From: Capnocytophaga sp.
GTDB taxonomy: Bacteria > Bacteroidota > Bacteroidia > Flavobacteriales > Flavobacteriaceae
Reading direction: 5' to 3'
DNA: 57,396 bases
Assembly: GCF_030532915.1 (NCBI RefSeq)
Contig: NZ_JAUNKD010000017.1
Location: forward strand, 1 to 57,396
The notes beneath the pieces are model-generated. The model did not search any database and was not told the DNA's origin. It saw only the letters and a list, made by a program, of their open reading frames with translations. Within the stretch, counting starts at the first letter, position 1; each line of letters begins with the position of its first letter. This document shows positions 24,976 to 34,400 of the stretch, piece after piece. The translations under genes were made by a program, and so were the position numbers.

Positions 24976-25024
24976 AATCCCTAAAAAAGGGGATTGAATC
25001 GTATTTACCAAAGGTTTACCTTTG
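24976..25024 (+). promoter_or_regulatory. promoter with palindrome overlapping the -33 element, second copy
   Basis: AATCCC (24976-24981) and GGGATT (24990-24995) flank an A-rich centre. The following G completes the -33 TTG (24994-24996), and after 20 nt the -7 box TACCTTTG lies at 25017-25024. The arrangement matches the one at 19680-19729. Predicted start near 25030, giving a leader of about 210 nt. Confidence 0.6.
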
Positions 25025-25044
25025 TCCTGAACGAAAGTTGAAAA

Positions 25045-25194
25045 AATCAATGAAACCTACTTGCCTATATTGCTTTCATTTTATAACATAAAAGCCGGTA
25101 GAATGATTCTCTGTAAAAAAATTGTTGTTAATCAGCTGGTGTATTGGTTTTTAACACGGCTAAAATGCAAAGTCATAGGCAAGTTTCATTGATT
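25045..25194 (+). promoter_or_regulatory. long imperfect hairpin in the 5' leader of the transglutaminase-like lipoprotein
   Basis: Left segments AATCAATGAAA (25045-25055), CTTGCCTAT (25060-25068), CTTTCATTTTA (about 25073-25083) and AGCCG pair in order with CGGCT, TAAAATGCAAAG, ATAGGCAAG (25175-25183) and TTTCATTGATT (25184-25194). About 36 base pairs form with small bulges and a terminal loop of about 50 nt. The ordered, nested complementarity suggests a structured leader RNA; a small palindromic mobile element is the alternative. It ends 46 nt before the start codon. Confidence 0.6.
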
Positions 25195-25240
25195 AATTAA
25201 AGTGATTTACTAAATATGTAATCCAAAAAAAGAAAACAAT

Positions 25241-26338
25241 ATGAAAAAAATTTACAAAATTCTAGTAGTTGCCCTTATCAACGCGGTGTTGATAGGTTGC
25301 TCAAAAGGTGATGACGTTGAAATTTCGTCCGTAAAAGGAACATTTGACGTTCAGTTCCAAACCGATTTAAAAAACACGATTTACACTTCGGCAATTTTCG
25401 GTTTAGCGGAAGTAGAACGCCAAACCCAACAGGCAATTGACTTTTTCTATCTTCATTTTGATGCCGAATCAAATGGTACGATTGAAGTTATCATTGAAGA
25501 AAGTGCTTTAAACTTCAAAACGGAAGTTACCCAAAAGGTAAATGCAGGCAAAAATACGTTCATGCCTAAAATAAAATGGAAATATGATGCTTTGAAACAG
25601 ATGAGCCAACCGGGCTATGCCGATATTAGTTTTATCTGTAAGAACACTGCCGGCGAAAAGTTAGGCAATAAAGATTTAAAAGTGCGTTATACGTCCATCA
25701 ATGAGTGCGTGCTTGCCGCCCAACTGGACGGGACTACCTACCCGCTGTTCTTTATGATGGGCGCTTACGTCAATGAAGACAGCCCCGTGGTGGATACCTT
25801 TTTAAAAGACGTACTAACCACCACCGACCTGAATGCCTTTACGGGCTATCAGGGGCAAGATGAAACCTCAATTGCTCAAAACGTGCTTCGGCAAGTGCAG
25901 GCTATGTTCCTTACCTTACGTGCCAAAGGCATCAAATACAGCAGCATTACCGATACGAGTAACAACTCGTCAAACCCGAAAGTAGCGAGCCAATACATTC
26001 GTTTTGCCGACGAAGTAATGAACAACACCCAAGCCAATTGCGCCGACGGAACCGCCTTTTTGTGCAGTGCCTTACGCAAAGTGGGCATCGAAACGTTTAT
26101 GGTTTTCGAACCCGGTCACGTTTACTTGGGTTACTATGCAACACCCGGCAAGAAGAATCCGTTTTTGCTTGAAACCACGCTCATCGGCACTAATGTTTCG
26201 TTCGCACAAGCCACTGACGTAAACGTAAACCGATTTAACCAAAACATTGCCAAATACAATGACAATAATTTTATGGATATGTATTTCTTAATACACATCA
26301 ATGATATACGTTCATTAATTAAGCCCATCGGGAGATAG
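25241..26338 (+). CDS. transglutaminase-like lipoprotein
   Basis: A 365-residue lipoprotein (lipobox VLIGC, Cys20, followed by SKGDDVE, close to the Capnocytophaga surface-export pattern). The first 150 residues are beta-rich. The C-terminal half carries a transglutaminase-type site: Cys267 in NTQANCADGTAFLCSALRKV and His293 in EPGHVYLGYY. The third position may be supplied by FLLETTLIG instead of the usual Asp. It is expected at the cell surface, acting on or binding proteins; cross-linking, protease or non-catalytic roles are all possible. It shares promoter architecture with the lipocalin-like lipoprotein at 19868, which suggests co-regulation. Confidence 0.75.
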   Translation: MKKIYKILVVALINAVLIGCSKGDDVEISSVKGTFDVQFQTDLKNTIYTSAIFGLAEVERQTQQAIDFFYLHFDAESNGTIEVIIEESALNFKTEVTQKVNAGKNTFMPKIKWKYDALKQMSQPGYADISFICKNTAGEKLGNKDLKVRYTSINECVLAAQLDGTTYPLFFMMGAYVNEDSPVVDTFLKDVLTTTDLNAFTGYQGQDETSIAQNVLRQVQAMFLTLRAKGIKYSSITDTSNNSSNPKVASQYIRFADEVMNNTQANCADGTAFLCSALRKVGIETFMVFEPGHVYLGYYATPGKKNPFLLETTLIGTNVSFAQATDVNVNRFNQNIAKYNDNNFMDMYFLIHINDIRSLIKPIGR

Positions 26339-26453
26339 GCTCCGTTTTTTCTCATACCCAAAACTAACTTTGGGTGCAATCATCTCTAATAAGATTCCGA
26401 ATATTTGAATTTTTTTCATAATTTTGGGGTCTTATTTTTTTGATAATCGAAAG

Positions 26454-27731
26454 ATGGAGCAAAAACCGACAAATACTGCCAAGCAATGGAAACAACGCCT
26501 TCAATTTGAATTGCAAGGAGCAGATTATAATTCGCTAATATTCAATTCACACGAAGATATTCAAATTCTCCCTTTTTACACATCACAAAACGAATCGATT
26601 CATTATCCGATAAATACAACTCCGCAGGTGTTATTGCCTCTTTATGCCTCAAATGCCGAGCAAACCCTTAACCGCATTGATTTTTGGTTGCGTAAAAGCG
26701 TTGTGAATTTCTGCATAAGTATTCATCCTGAAATTGAAAATATTGAACTTTTATTTAATAATCTACCCGCCAAGGGCAATTATATCTTTCTATTTTCAAA
26801 ACAGTTACCAGCCTCCGTCCGGCATTCCAACTGCGTTTTTTTACCTGATGATGTCATCGCCAGCTTTTTGAAAACAGGAAAGTGGACAAAAAATGCCGTT
26901 GATGACTTAAAAAAACACCGTGAGCAATGCCTAACACACGGAAAACCAAGTTTGTTGGTCGATTCGAGTCTGTATCAAAACGCCGGATGCAGTATCATTC
27001 AGCAAATTGCTTACACAATGGCACATACAGTAAGCTATCTTGAAGAAATTCAGTTTGATACAAATACAAAAAAAGTAAAATTATACGTACAAACGGCTGT
27101 TGGGAGTCATTTTTTGCTTGAAACCTGCAAACTGAGAGCTCTTCGGCAGGTGATGGACAGTGTTCTTGCTGTTTTTCCGTTCCAAATTGATGTTTTTTTC
27201 ATTGCCGAGCCTTCACACAGAGGGTTATCACTCTTAAAAACAAAGCATAATGAAAATTACATCGATTTGGCGTACGAAAGTGCCATCATCGGAGGGAGTG
27301 ATTTTATACTGCCGAAAAATGAAAGTTGCTACAAGAAAAATACAACTGAAAATCAACACCTTCACATTGAAAAAATAAATAAAATTTTACCCTTTCGGAA
27401 GGCTTGTTTTTTGAATGAAATGCCTTGCTTTGAAACGATTACTTATGAAATTGCTAAAAAATCATTGCTGGCTTTTCAACACATTGAAAAAACCGGCGGA
27501 CTTTTGCAACACGCTCATAATCACATATTACAGAAAAAAATAAAAGAAAAAGCAAAACAGCAAGTCATCGAATTTAACAACCAACTACCCGAGGAACCTT
27601 TTACCAACGACCTATTTGCCTTAAAAAACGAATGGGAATTGTATCCGTTTGTTAAACAGAAACACGAAAAAACACACATCGAACCTTTGATAATCAAACG
27701 ACTATGGGAAAACATCGAGAAGAAAAAATAA
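26454..27731 (+). CDS. methylmalonyl-CoA mutase small-subunit-like protein (MutA-like)
   Basis: Start ATG at 26454 (MEQKPTNTAKQWKQRLQFELQGADYNSL) is preferred over an ATG 30 nt upstream because it matches the usual MutA opening. About 425 residues. MutA-type landmarks are YQNAGCSIIQQIAYTMAHTVSYLEEI, SHFLLETCKLRALRQVMDSV, LAYESAIIGGSDFILP and the helical end GGLLQHAHNHILQKKIKEKAKQQ. No C-terminal cobalamin-binding domain is present. In active enzymes the small subunit is structural and partners MutB, which binds cobalamin. Here the next gene is only a remnant-like MutB, overlapping this gene by 28 nt, so the pair is unlikely to be a normal mutase. Confidence 0.7.
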   Translation: MEQKPTNTAKQWKQRLQFELQGADYNSLIFNSHEDIQILPFYTSQNESIHYPINTTPQVLLPLYASNAEQTLNRIDFWLRKSVVNFCISIHPEIENIELLFNNLPAKGNYIFLFSKQLPASVRHSNCVFLPDDVIASFLKTGKWTKNAVDDLKKHREQCLTHGKPSLLVDSSLYQNAGCSIIQQIAYTMAHTVSYLEEIQFDTNTKKVKLYVQTAVGSHFLLETCKLRALRQVMDSVLAVFPFQIDVFFIAEPSHRGLSLLKTKHNENYIDLAYESAIIGGSDFILPKNESCYKKNTTENQHLHIEKINKILPFRKACFLNEMPCFETITYEIAKKSLLAFQHIEKTGGLLQHAHNHILQKKIKEKAKQQVIEFNNQLPEEPFTNDLFALKNEWELYPFVKQKHEKTHIEPLIIKRLWENIEKKK

Positions 27732-28402
27732 GCAAATTCAACTATCAAAACATACAACTAAAAGGCAATATTGCCCCGAAAAACGAAACGGAACACATTG
27801 CTGGATTTCCGCCCTACGCACGTGGTTATCAGGCTATGGGACACTTAAAACATCCCATCACACACCAACCGGTTTGTTTTTGGAACGCCAGTCCGAAACC
27901 TATCCCCAACGATTCCAAAATCGAAATTTTATTTGAAAACAGTACGGATTTGCTTGAATCTTCTTTTGAAAACAAATCGATTATCGTGCGTTCGGTTGCT
28001 GTGTTGGAAGAAATTTCGGCATATTTGAACCATATAAGGCGTTTGTATTTACTTTTTGACAATGATGAACATCTTTTAGCGTTACATTCAAACAATTTTA
28101 CGAATAAAACTTTTGAAAAAGTCTGTTTTTTGGTATGCTTTACTGAGAATACGTTTAAATGTATGCAAAATGTGAGAAAACTACGCGTTTTTTGCAGTGA
28201 TTTGATGCAAAAAAAAGGAATTTTACACCCAATCCCGATTGCTGCTTACATCAATACTATAATCGAGCAGTTATACGCATCGGCTATTCAAAGTGATTTG
28301 CTGTTATACGACTTTGACAATCCACTGATTACTGACCCTACCAATCAGATGCTTCTTGATAATTCGGGAATTTTAAAAACCATCGACCCGTTTTGGAAAT
28401 AA
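27704..28402 (+). CDS. severely shortened methylmalonyl-CoA mutase large-subunit-like protein
   Basis: A 232-residue protein against about 700 for MutB. The N-terminus keeps the MutB entry pattern (EHIAGFPPYARG, like AGxxPFLRG), and the C-terminus stops at LLLDNSGILKTIDPFWK, which resembles the TVDPWAGS region near the end of the catalytic barrel. The middle is compressed and the cobalamin-binding domain (DxHxxG motif) is absent. Translation is coupled to the MutA-like gene by a 28-nt overlap, and both frames are intact, so this is not simple decay by stop codons. It could be a reduced enzyme-derived protein with a new role. A strong terminator follows immediately. Confidence 0.55.
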   Translation: MGKHREEKISKFNYQNIQLKGNIAPKNETEHIAGFPPYARGYQAMGHLKHPITHQPVCFWNASPKPIPNDSKIEILFENSTDLLESSFENKSIIVRSVAVLEEISAYLNHIRRLYLLFDNDEHLLALHSNNFTNKTFEKVCFLVCFTENTFKCMQNVRKLRVFCSDLMQKKGILHPIPIAAYINTIIEQLYASAIQSDLLLYDFDNPLITDPTNQMLLDNSGILKTIDPFWK

Positions 28403-28431
28403 AAAAGGCTCTCAAATGAGAGCCTTTTTTT
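28401..28431. terminator. bidirectional terminator
   Basis: AAAAAGGCTCTC pairs with GAGAGCCTTTTT around an AAAT loop, with A and T runs on both sides. It serves the mutase-like operon (plus) and the OmpA-family gene (minus, stop at 28434). Confidence 0.9.
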
Positions 28432-28433
28432 GT

Positions 28434-30389
28434 TTATTTCAAACTTATGATAATAAATTCACTTCGACGGTTAGCTTGATGCTCTACCGGCGTACAATTT
28501 ACACCGTTTGAACAGTGGTTGGTAAGCTGAGTTTCGCCGTATCCTTTGCCGGTAATTCGGCTTGGGTCAATACCATTGTCAATAATCCATTTCACGGTTG
28601 ATTTGGCACGTCGGTCAGACAATGCTAAGTTGTAACTATCTGAACCTCGGCTATCAGTGTGTGAACGCACATCGATTTTCATATTCGGATATTCGTTCAT
28701 AACCTCTAAGATTTTTGCCAATTGTACCGAAGCATCGTAACGGATATTCGATTTGTCAAAATCAAAGTAAATATTTTCAATTTTAAATGTTTTTGCCAAA
28801 TCATCACCTTCCATCACTTTAATCACACGCGGTTTAAGCAAAATTTCATAGTAAATTTCCTTGCCCTTTGCTTCAACTTTAACCTCGGCTGTTTCGTAAC
28901 CTTCTTTTTCGCCTTTCAAATAAAAATGTGCATCTTGGCAATTGATAAGCTCATCGGCAAAGAGGAATTTTCCTTCCGTATCGCTGTTATCGGCTTTGAT
29001 TTTTTCCATTGTTTTGTTTGACAAAGTAACCATCGCATCCGGAATAATCTCTTGTGTTTCAGAATCTTTCACAATTCCTTTCAAGATGCGGTTACACGAA
29101 AAATTCAACGGAATACGCTCGTAAAATCCGTAGATATCGTCTCTACCCTTACCACCGGGGCGGTTTGAGGTTAAGAACCCAATACGGGTTTCTTTATCAA
29201 TTACAAAACAAAAATCATCGTCGGCACTGTTACCCGGCGCACCGATGTTTATCGCTCGTGATGTAGTTCCGTTTTCGTAAAATTTAACGGCATAAATATC
29301 CAATCCGCCTAAACCGGGATACCCGTCGGAAGAATAGTACAGCACGTTGTCTTTTGAAACAAACGGAAACGATTCACGCCCGCTGGTATTAACAACGTCC
29401 CCTAAATTTTCGGGCTTGCCATAGCCTCCATTAGGAAGGATTTCAACACGAAAAATATCAGAACCTCCAAGCGTTCCGGGCATATTTGAAGCAAAATACA
29501 AATACTTTTCATCGGGGCTCAACGCCGGATGCGCCACGCTGTAGGTATTGCTGTTGAAAGGCATTTCAACCACATTGCCCCAATTTCCTTTGTCGTCTTT
29601 GGTTGCGCGCAATATTTTTAACAAAATGGTGTTTTGCGAGTCCATACCCACTTTTTTGTCCACGTAGTTGTTACGCGTGAAGTAAACGGTTTTTCCGTCT
29701 TGGGTAAACACGGCGGTTGATTCGTTAAACTTGGTGTTTAATTTTGAAGAAAACAATGTTTTTTTAGACAAAAAGATGCTGTCGCGGTTTGCTTCGTACA
29801 AATCATAAAAACTCTGCCCTGTCCATTTTGAGGTGGGTTTAAGCCAACTTGAATTACTGGCAGCAAAAAGTACTTTATCACCGTAAAACGCCGTTCCATA
29901 CTCAGAATGCTCCGTATTAACACCTGTTTGGCGAAGCTCAAAACGATTTGAATTTTCTTTGATTTCTTCTTGATAATCTTTGTGTTCTTCAAACAACGAA
30001 GCACGTGAATCATTAGCTCCGGTGAGTTCGACAAACTTGGTCATCATTTGGTCTGATTCGGCATATTTCCCAACCGATTTAAGCGATAAGGCATATCGGT
30101 AATAGTACTCGGGTTGCACTTGATACTCTTTGTTTTCAAAGAGTTTTTGATACCAAGTAAATGCCTTGTCATACTCTGCATTAAAATAATACGAATCACC
30201 CAAACGTTCAAGTAATTCTTGATTTACGAATCCTTTTTTGGCAATGCTTTCGTAAATCTTAATTGCATCTACATAGGCAAAATTCTTGTACATTTCGTTG
30301 GCTTTCTGTAATTGTTTTTCTTGTGAAAAAGCCAGCAACACGTTGCCCAACAACGCTACTACAAGTATGTATATTCTTTGATTTTTCAT
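28434..30389 (-). CDS. OmpA-family protein with TPR and PD40 repeats, adhesin/T9SS-associated
   Basis: A 651-residue secreted protein (signal ending in LLAFSQ). Order: TPR-like helices (about 25-130), PD40/TolB-like propeller motifs such as LSPDEKYLYFASNMPGTLGGSDIF (about 160-400), a CarboxypepD_reg-like module (ILKGIVKDSETQEIIPDAMVTL, about 430-510), and a C-terminal OmpA domain (FDFDKSNIRYDAS, VRSHTDSRGSDSYN, LSDRRA, NRRSEF) that should bind peptidoglycan. This architecture is typical of proteins encoded with PorP/SprF next to type IX secretion substrates. It follows PorP/SprF by about 40 nt and likely anchors the secretion partner or adhesin to the cell wall. Confidence 0.9.
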   Translation of the reverse strand: MKNQRIYILVVALLGNVLLAFSQEKQLQKANEMYKNFAYVDAIKIYESIAKKGFVNQELLERLGDSYYFNAEYDKAFTWYQKLFENKEYQVQPEYYYRYALSLKSVGKYAESDQMMTKFVELTGANDSRASLFEEHKDYQEEIKENSNRFELRQTGVNTEHSEYGTAFYGDKVLFAASNSSWLKPTSKWTGQSFYDLYEANRDSIFLSKKTLFSSKLNTKFNESTAVFTQDGKTVYFTRNNYVDKKVGMDSQNTILLKILRATKDDKGNWGNVVEMPFNSNTYSVAHPALSPDEKYLYFASNMPGTLGGSDIFRVEILPNGGYGKPENLGDVVNTSGRESFPFVSKDNVLYYSSDGYPGLGGLDIYAVKFYENGTTSRAINIGAPGNSADDDFCFVIDKETRIGFLTSNRPGGKGRDDIYGFYERIPLNFSCNRILKGIVKDSETQEIIPDAMVTLSNKTMEKIKADNSDTEGKFLFADELINCQDAHFYLKGEKEGYETAEVKVEAKGKEIYYEILLKPRVIKVMEGDDLAKTFKIENIYFDFDKSNIRYDASVQLAKILEVMNEYPNMKIDVRSHTDSRGSDSYNLALSDRRAKSTVKWIIDNGIDPSRITGKGYGETQLTNHCSNGVNCTPVEHQANRRSEFIIISLK

Positions 30390-30432
30390 TCCTATCCGTT
30401 TTTGATAATCATTTTAACAAAGATGAAAGCTG

Positions 30433-31356
30433 TTAGAAAAATCGTGGTGAAACCACTTTTTTGTACATTTTCATCAGTTCGTATCGCAAATAAATTTCGT
30501 GCGACCCGGAATTGTAACGCGACAATTCAGTAGTTTCAAAGTCATATCCGTAGCCGATAAACCAACGGTCATTGATTTGGAAACCTGCCATAGCACTCAC
30601 TGCTGCCGACCAGCGCCAAGCCGCACCCAGTACAAATTTTTCATTAAACATAAAGTTTGCTGAAACGTCTAACTGAATCGGGGCACCATATGAAATTTTG
30701 CTAAGCACCGCCGGCTTAAACTTGGTATTAGCCGTAAGGTCAAACACATAGCCCCCTATCAAATAATAATGCTGTGAACCTTTAAGCACTGACACTTCTC
30801 TATTTTGGTCATTACGACGAAACACCTGAGTTTCCAACAAATTAGGCACTGAAAAACCTAAATAATATTTGTCGGTGTACCAGTAAAGCCCCGCCCCTAC
30901 GTTAGGAGAGAACACAGAATGGTCACCCGTAAAACTGTAATCTTGACCATCATAGAGTCTCAATTTGTGGATATCCAACTGAAACAAAGCCGCCGTACCT
31001 TTCAAACCAAACGCCAATTTTGAATCGCCTAAATTAAGCGAATATGAAAAGTCAATTGAAAAGGTATTTTCTTGCTGTGGCCCGATTGATTCGTGAAATA
31101 ACGAAGCTCCCAAGCCTACATTTTTTTCATTAATCGGTGTATGGAAACTCAAACTTGCTGTTTTTGGTGCTCCTTCAAGTCCTACCCATTGGGTTCGGTA
31201 CAGCCCAAAGAAACTCCCCACGCCTCTTGAACCGGCATACCCCGGATTAAACATCATCGTGTTGTACATATACTGTGTGTACTGCGCCTCCTGCTGTGCA
31301 AAAGCCTGAGCACAAAACAATAGCATCAATACAAATAATACACTATTTTTTCTCAT
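30433..31356 (-). CDS. PorP/SprF family type IX secretion membrane protein
   Basis: A 307-residue outer-membrane beta-barrel: signal ending in AQAFAQQ, then the family hallmark QYTQYMYNTMMFNPGYAGSRG and repeated amphipathic strands with aromatic ends. SprF-type proteins are needed for secretion or surface attachment of a cognate substrate with a type B C-terminal signal. Here the cognate substrate is almost certainly the 3374-residue protein encoded just upstream. Gap to the adhesin gene about 110 nt, to the OmpA gene about 40 nt. Confidence 0.93.
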   Translation of the reverse strand: MRKNSVLFVLMLLFCAQAFAQQEAQYTQYMYNTMMFNPGYAGSRGVGSFFGLYRTQWVGLEGAPKTASLSFHTPINEKNVGLGASLFHESIGPQQENTFSIDFSYSLNLGDSKLAFGLKGTAALFQLDIHKLRLYDGQDYSFTGDHSVFSPNVGAGLYWYTDKYYLGFSVPNLLETQVFRRNDQNREVSVLKGSQHYYLIGGYVFDLTANTKFKPAVLSKISYGAPIQLDVSANFMFNEKFVLGAAWRWSAAVSAMAGFQINDRWFIGYGYDFETTELSRYNSGSHEIYLRYELMKMYKKVVSPRFF

Positions 31357-31467
31357 TGTTAAATATTTATATGTTTTTTGACATTGTATACTCTTCTCTT
31401 TGTGTGATATATAAAGTTGGAAAACCCAACCATTTGTTACAAATAGCTGAATTTCCCAACATTTATC

Positions 31468-34400
31468 TTAATGCTTGATATACAACCAACTTCCTTTTCG
31501 TTTGGTTTGGTTATTATTATCAACATACTCAATCACATAGTAATATGTTCCTTGTGGCAATTTCTCAGGTGCTTGTATGGTTACCCTTCCGTTAGAAAGA
31601 CCTCTGAACGCCTTGGTGGTATTGTTATAGCCTCGTTCTTCAAAGACTTTAACACCCCATCGGTTATAGATTCGCACCGTGTTGTTCGGATACGATTCTA
31701 TTCCTTTAATATAGAACACATCATTCGAACCGTCATCGTTCACTGATATAGCGTTGTAAGGCGTAATGTCTCCTCCTGCTTCTACATCAACGGTTACGGT
31801 TGCCGTTGAGCAATTTCCTGCCGCATCACAAAGCTGGTACACAAAAGTGTCAGTACCAATAAATCCTGAATTCGGCGTATAAGTTACCGTATCATCTGAC
31901 GGATCATTTGGCGTACCTCCGTCATTGATTTGAACACTTCCGTTGGTTGGGTCAGTAACGATGGTTAGCGTTCCTTGCGTTGGTACGTTTTCATCATTTT
32001 CTAACACATTTACAACTGCCGGTTCGTTAATGCCGGTAGTAACCTTATCATCATTTGCTTTTGGCACGCCCAATACACGTACCACCACGTTGGCTACATT
32101 GCTGCAATTGCTTGTATTTGCCTGCTCACAAATATGATATGTTAAAGTGTAAACTCCTACCGGAACGTTCGGTTGAACTACCACCAATCCGGTTGTTGTA
32201 TCAATTTCAATACCTGCCATCGGTGAAGTTGGGTTTGAAATCGTAACGTTTGCCAAGGTTGCCTGTCCGCCATAAAGCGTATCATTTTCTAAAATGGTTG
32301 TTGTTACGGTTCCGCCCACACCTTCGTAAATCGGGATAGCGGTAAAGTCATCATCTTGTGCCTTAATCGACTCGGGCGTTACTACAATCGTTGCCGTTGC
32401 CGTATCGCAATTGCTCGGATTTAGTTGCTCACAGATTCGGTACACAATGGTGTAAGTTCCTTCCGGTGTATTTGCCGGAACGGTAACATCACCCGTTGTC
32501 ACATCCAAAGTTGGAACGATTGTGCTTCCGCCGATTCCAACAGCCGGTGTTACTTCACTGATAACTACGTTCGTAGTGGTTGCATCATTGCCTCCCAAAG
32601 TGTCTTTTCCGTTACCGTTATCAGAAAGAACATTGCCTACTTTGCCGTTTGAACTTGCTGAGATTTCAAAAGAGTCATCTTGAGCGTCAATTGGCTGAGC
32701 CGTTACCACCACTGTGGCAGTAGCCGTATCACAATTGGTCGGATTCAATTTTTCACAAATGCTATACACAATGGTATACGTACCTGCCGGTGTATTTGCC
32801 GGAACGGTAACAATACCTGTTGTTGGGTCAAGCGCCGGTACATTAGCACCTGTTGTGTTTGGCGCTGCAGGGGTTACAACGGCCATTGTAACGTCTGAGA
32901 TTGGCACGTTGTTGCCTCCCAAAGTGTCTGCTCCGTTTGTGTTATCGTCAAGCACGTTTCCTGCTACACCGCCTGCTTGTCCGTCCATTGAGCCAAAACT
33001 ATCATCTTTGGCATCAATTTGTTGAGTTGTTACGACAACAGTTATCGTAGCCGTATCGCAATTGCTCGGATTTAACTTCTCACAAATGCTATATACAATG
33101 GTGTATGTGCCTGCCGGTGTATTCGCCGGAACATTTACATTACCTGTTGTCACATCCAAGGTTGGAACGGTTGTGCTTCCGTTAATTCCGGTTGGCGGAG
33201 TTACTTCAGTGATGGTAACATCTGTGGTTGTAGCTGGATTACCTCCTAAAGTATCAGTTCCATTTCCGTTGTTACCAAGCACATTTCCTGCATTTCCGCC
33301 TGTTTTTCCATCTACTGACGGCAATGTATCGTCTTTGGCATCAATTGGTTGAGCCGTTACCACAACCGTAGCAGTAGCCGTATCACAATTATTCGGATTC
33401 AACTGCTCACAAATGCTATACACAATAGTGTACGTACCTGCCGGTGTATCTGCCGGAACGGTAACCTCACCCGTTGCTGTATTTAAAGTCGGAACTGTTG
33501 TGCTTCCGTTAATTCCGGTTGGCGGAGTTACTTCGCTAATGATGACATTTGTCGTTGTTGCCGGATTACTTCCTAAGGTATCCGCTCCGTTACCATTATC
33601 GTTAAGTACATTTCCTGCCGAGCCTCCTGCTTTTCCGTTTATCGGAGCAAAAGTATCATCTTTGGCATCAATTGGCTGGGCTGACACTACAACCGTTACC
33701 GTGGTTGACTTACAATTTGTCGGATTTAATTTCTCACAAATTTCGTAAGTTAGCGTATACGTTCCCGCAGGTGTATTAGGCGCTACGGTAATGGTTCCGT
33801 TTGTATTTGGTGTCAAATTCGTTATCGGAGGAGTTCCCCACGTTAGGGTTACATCTGTCGGATTTAACGGATTTCCGTTCAACGTGTCATTATCAAGAAC
33901 ATTTGGCGTATTACCTCCGGTTGTTCCGCTAATTGGTGTTGTGCTAAAATCGTCTGGGTTTGCCACTAAAGTAGCTTTATCTACCACAACCGTTGCCGTT
34001 GCCGTATCACAATTGGTCGGATTCAATTTTTCACAAATGCTATATACAATGGTGTAAGTTCCTTCCGGTGTATTTGCCGGAACGGTAACAACACCTGTTG
34101 CAGGGTCAAGCGCCGGTACATTAGCACCTGTCGTATTTGGTGTTGCAGGGGTTACAACGGTCATTGTAACATCTGAAATTGTTACATTATTGCCTCCCAA
34201 AGTATCCGCACCGTTTGTGTTATCGTCAAGCACGTTTCCTGCTACGCCGCCTGTGCTTCCTGAAACCGCACCAAAGGTATCATCTTTGGCATCAATCTTA
34301 TGTGCTATCAATCGAATCGTTGACGTTTTTGTAACTACATTACCAGTATCATCTTTGGCTGTAAATGTAACGGTAACAACACTTGCTGAGCATAAATCTG

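Noticed and set aside
25045..25194. Invertible promoter flanked by inverted repeats
   Set aside because: The DNA between the outer arms is itself complementary in order, which fits a hairpin better; no -33/-7 promoter lies inside and no invertase gene is in the window.
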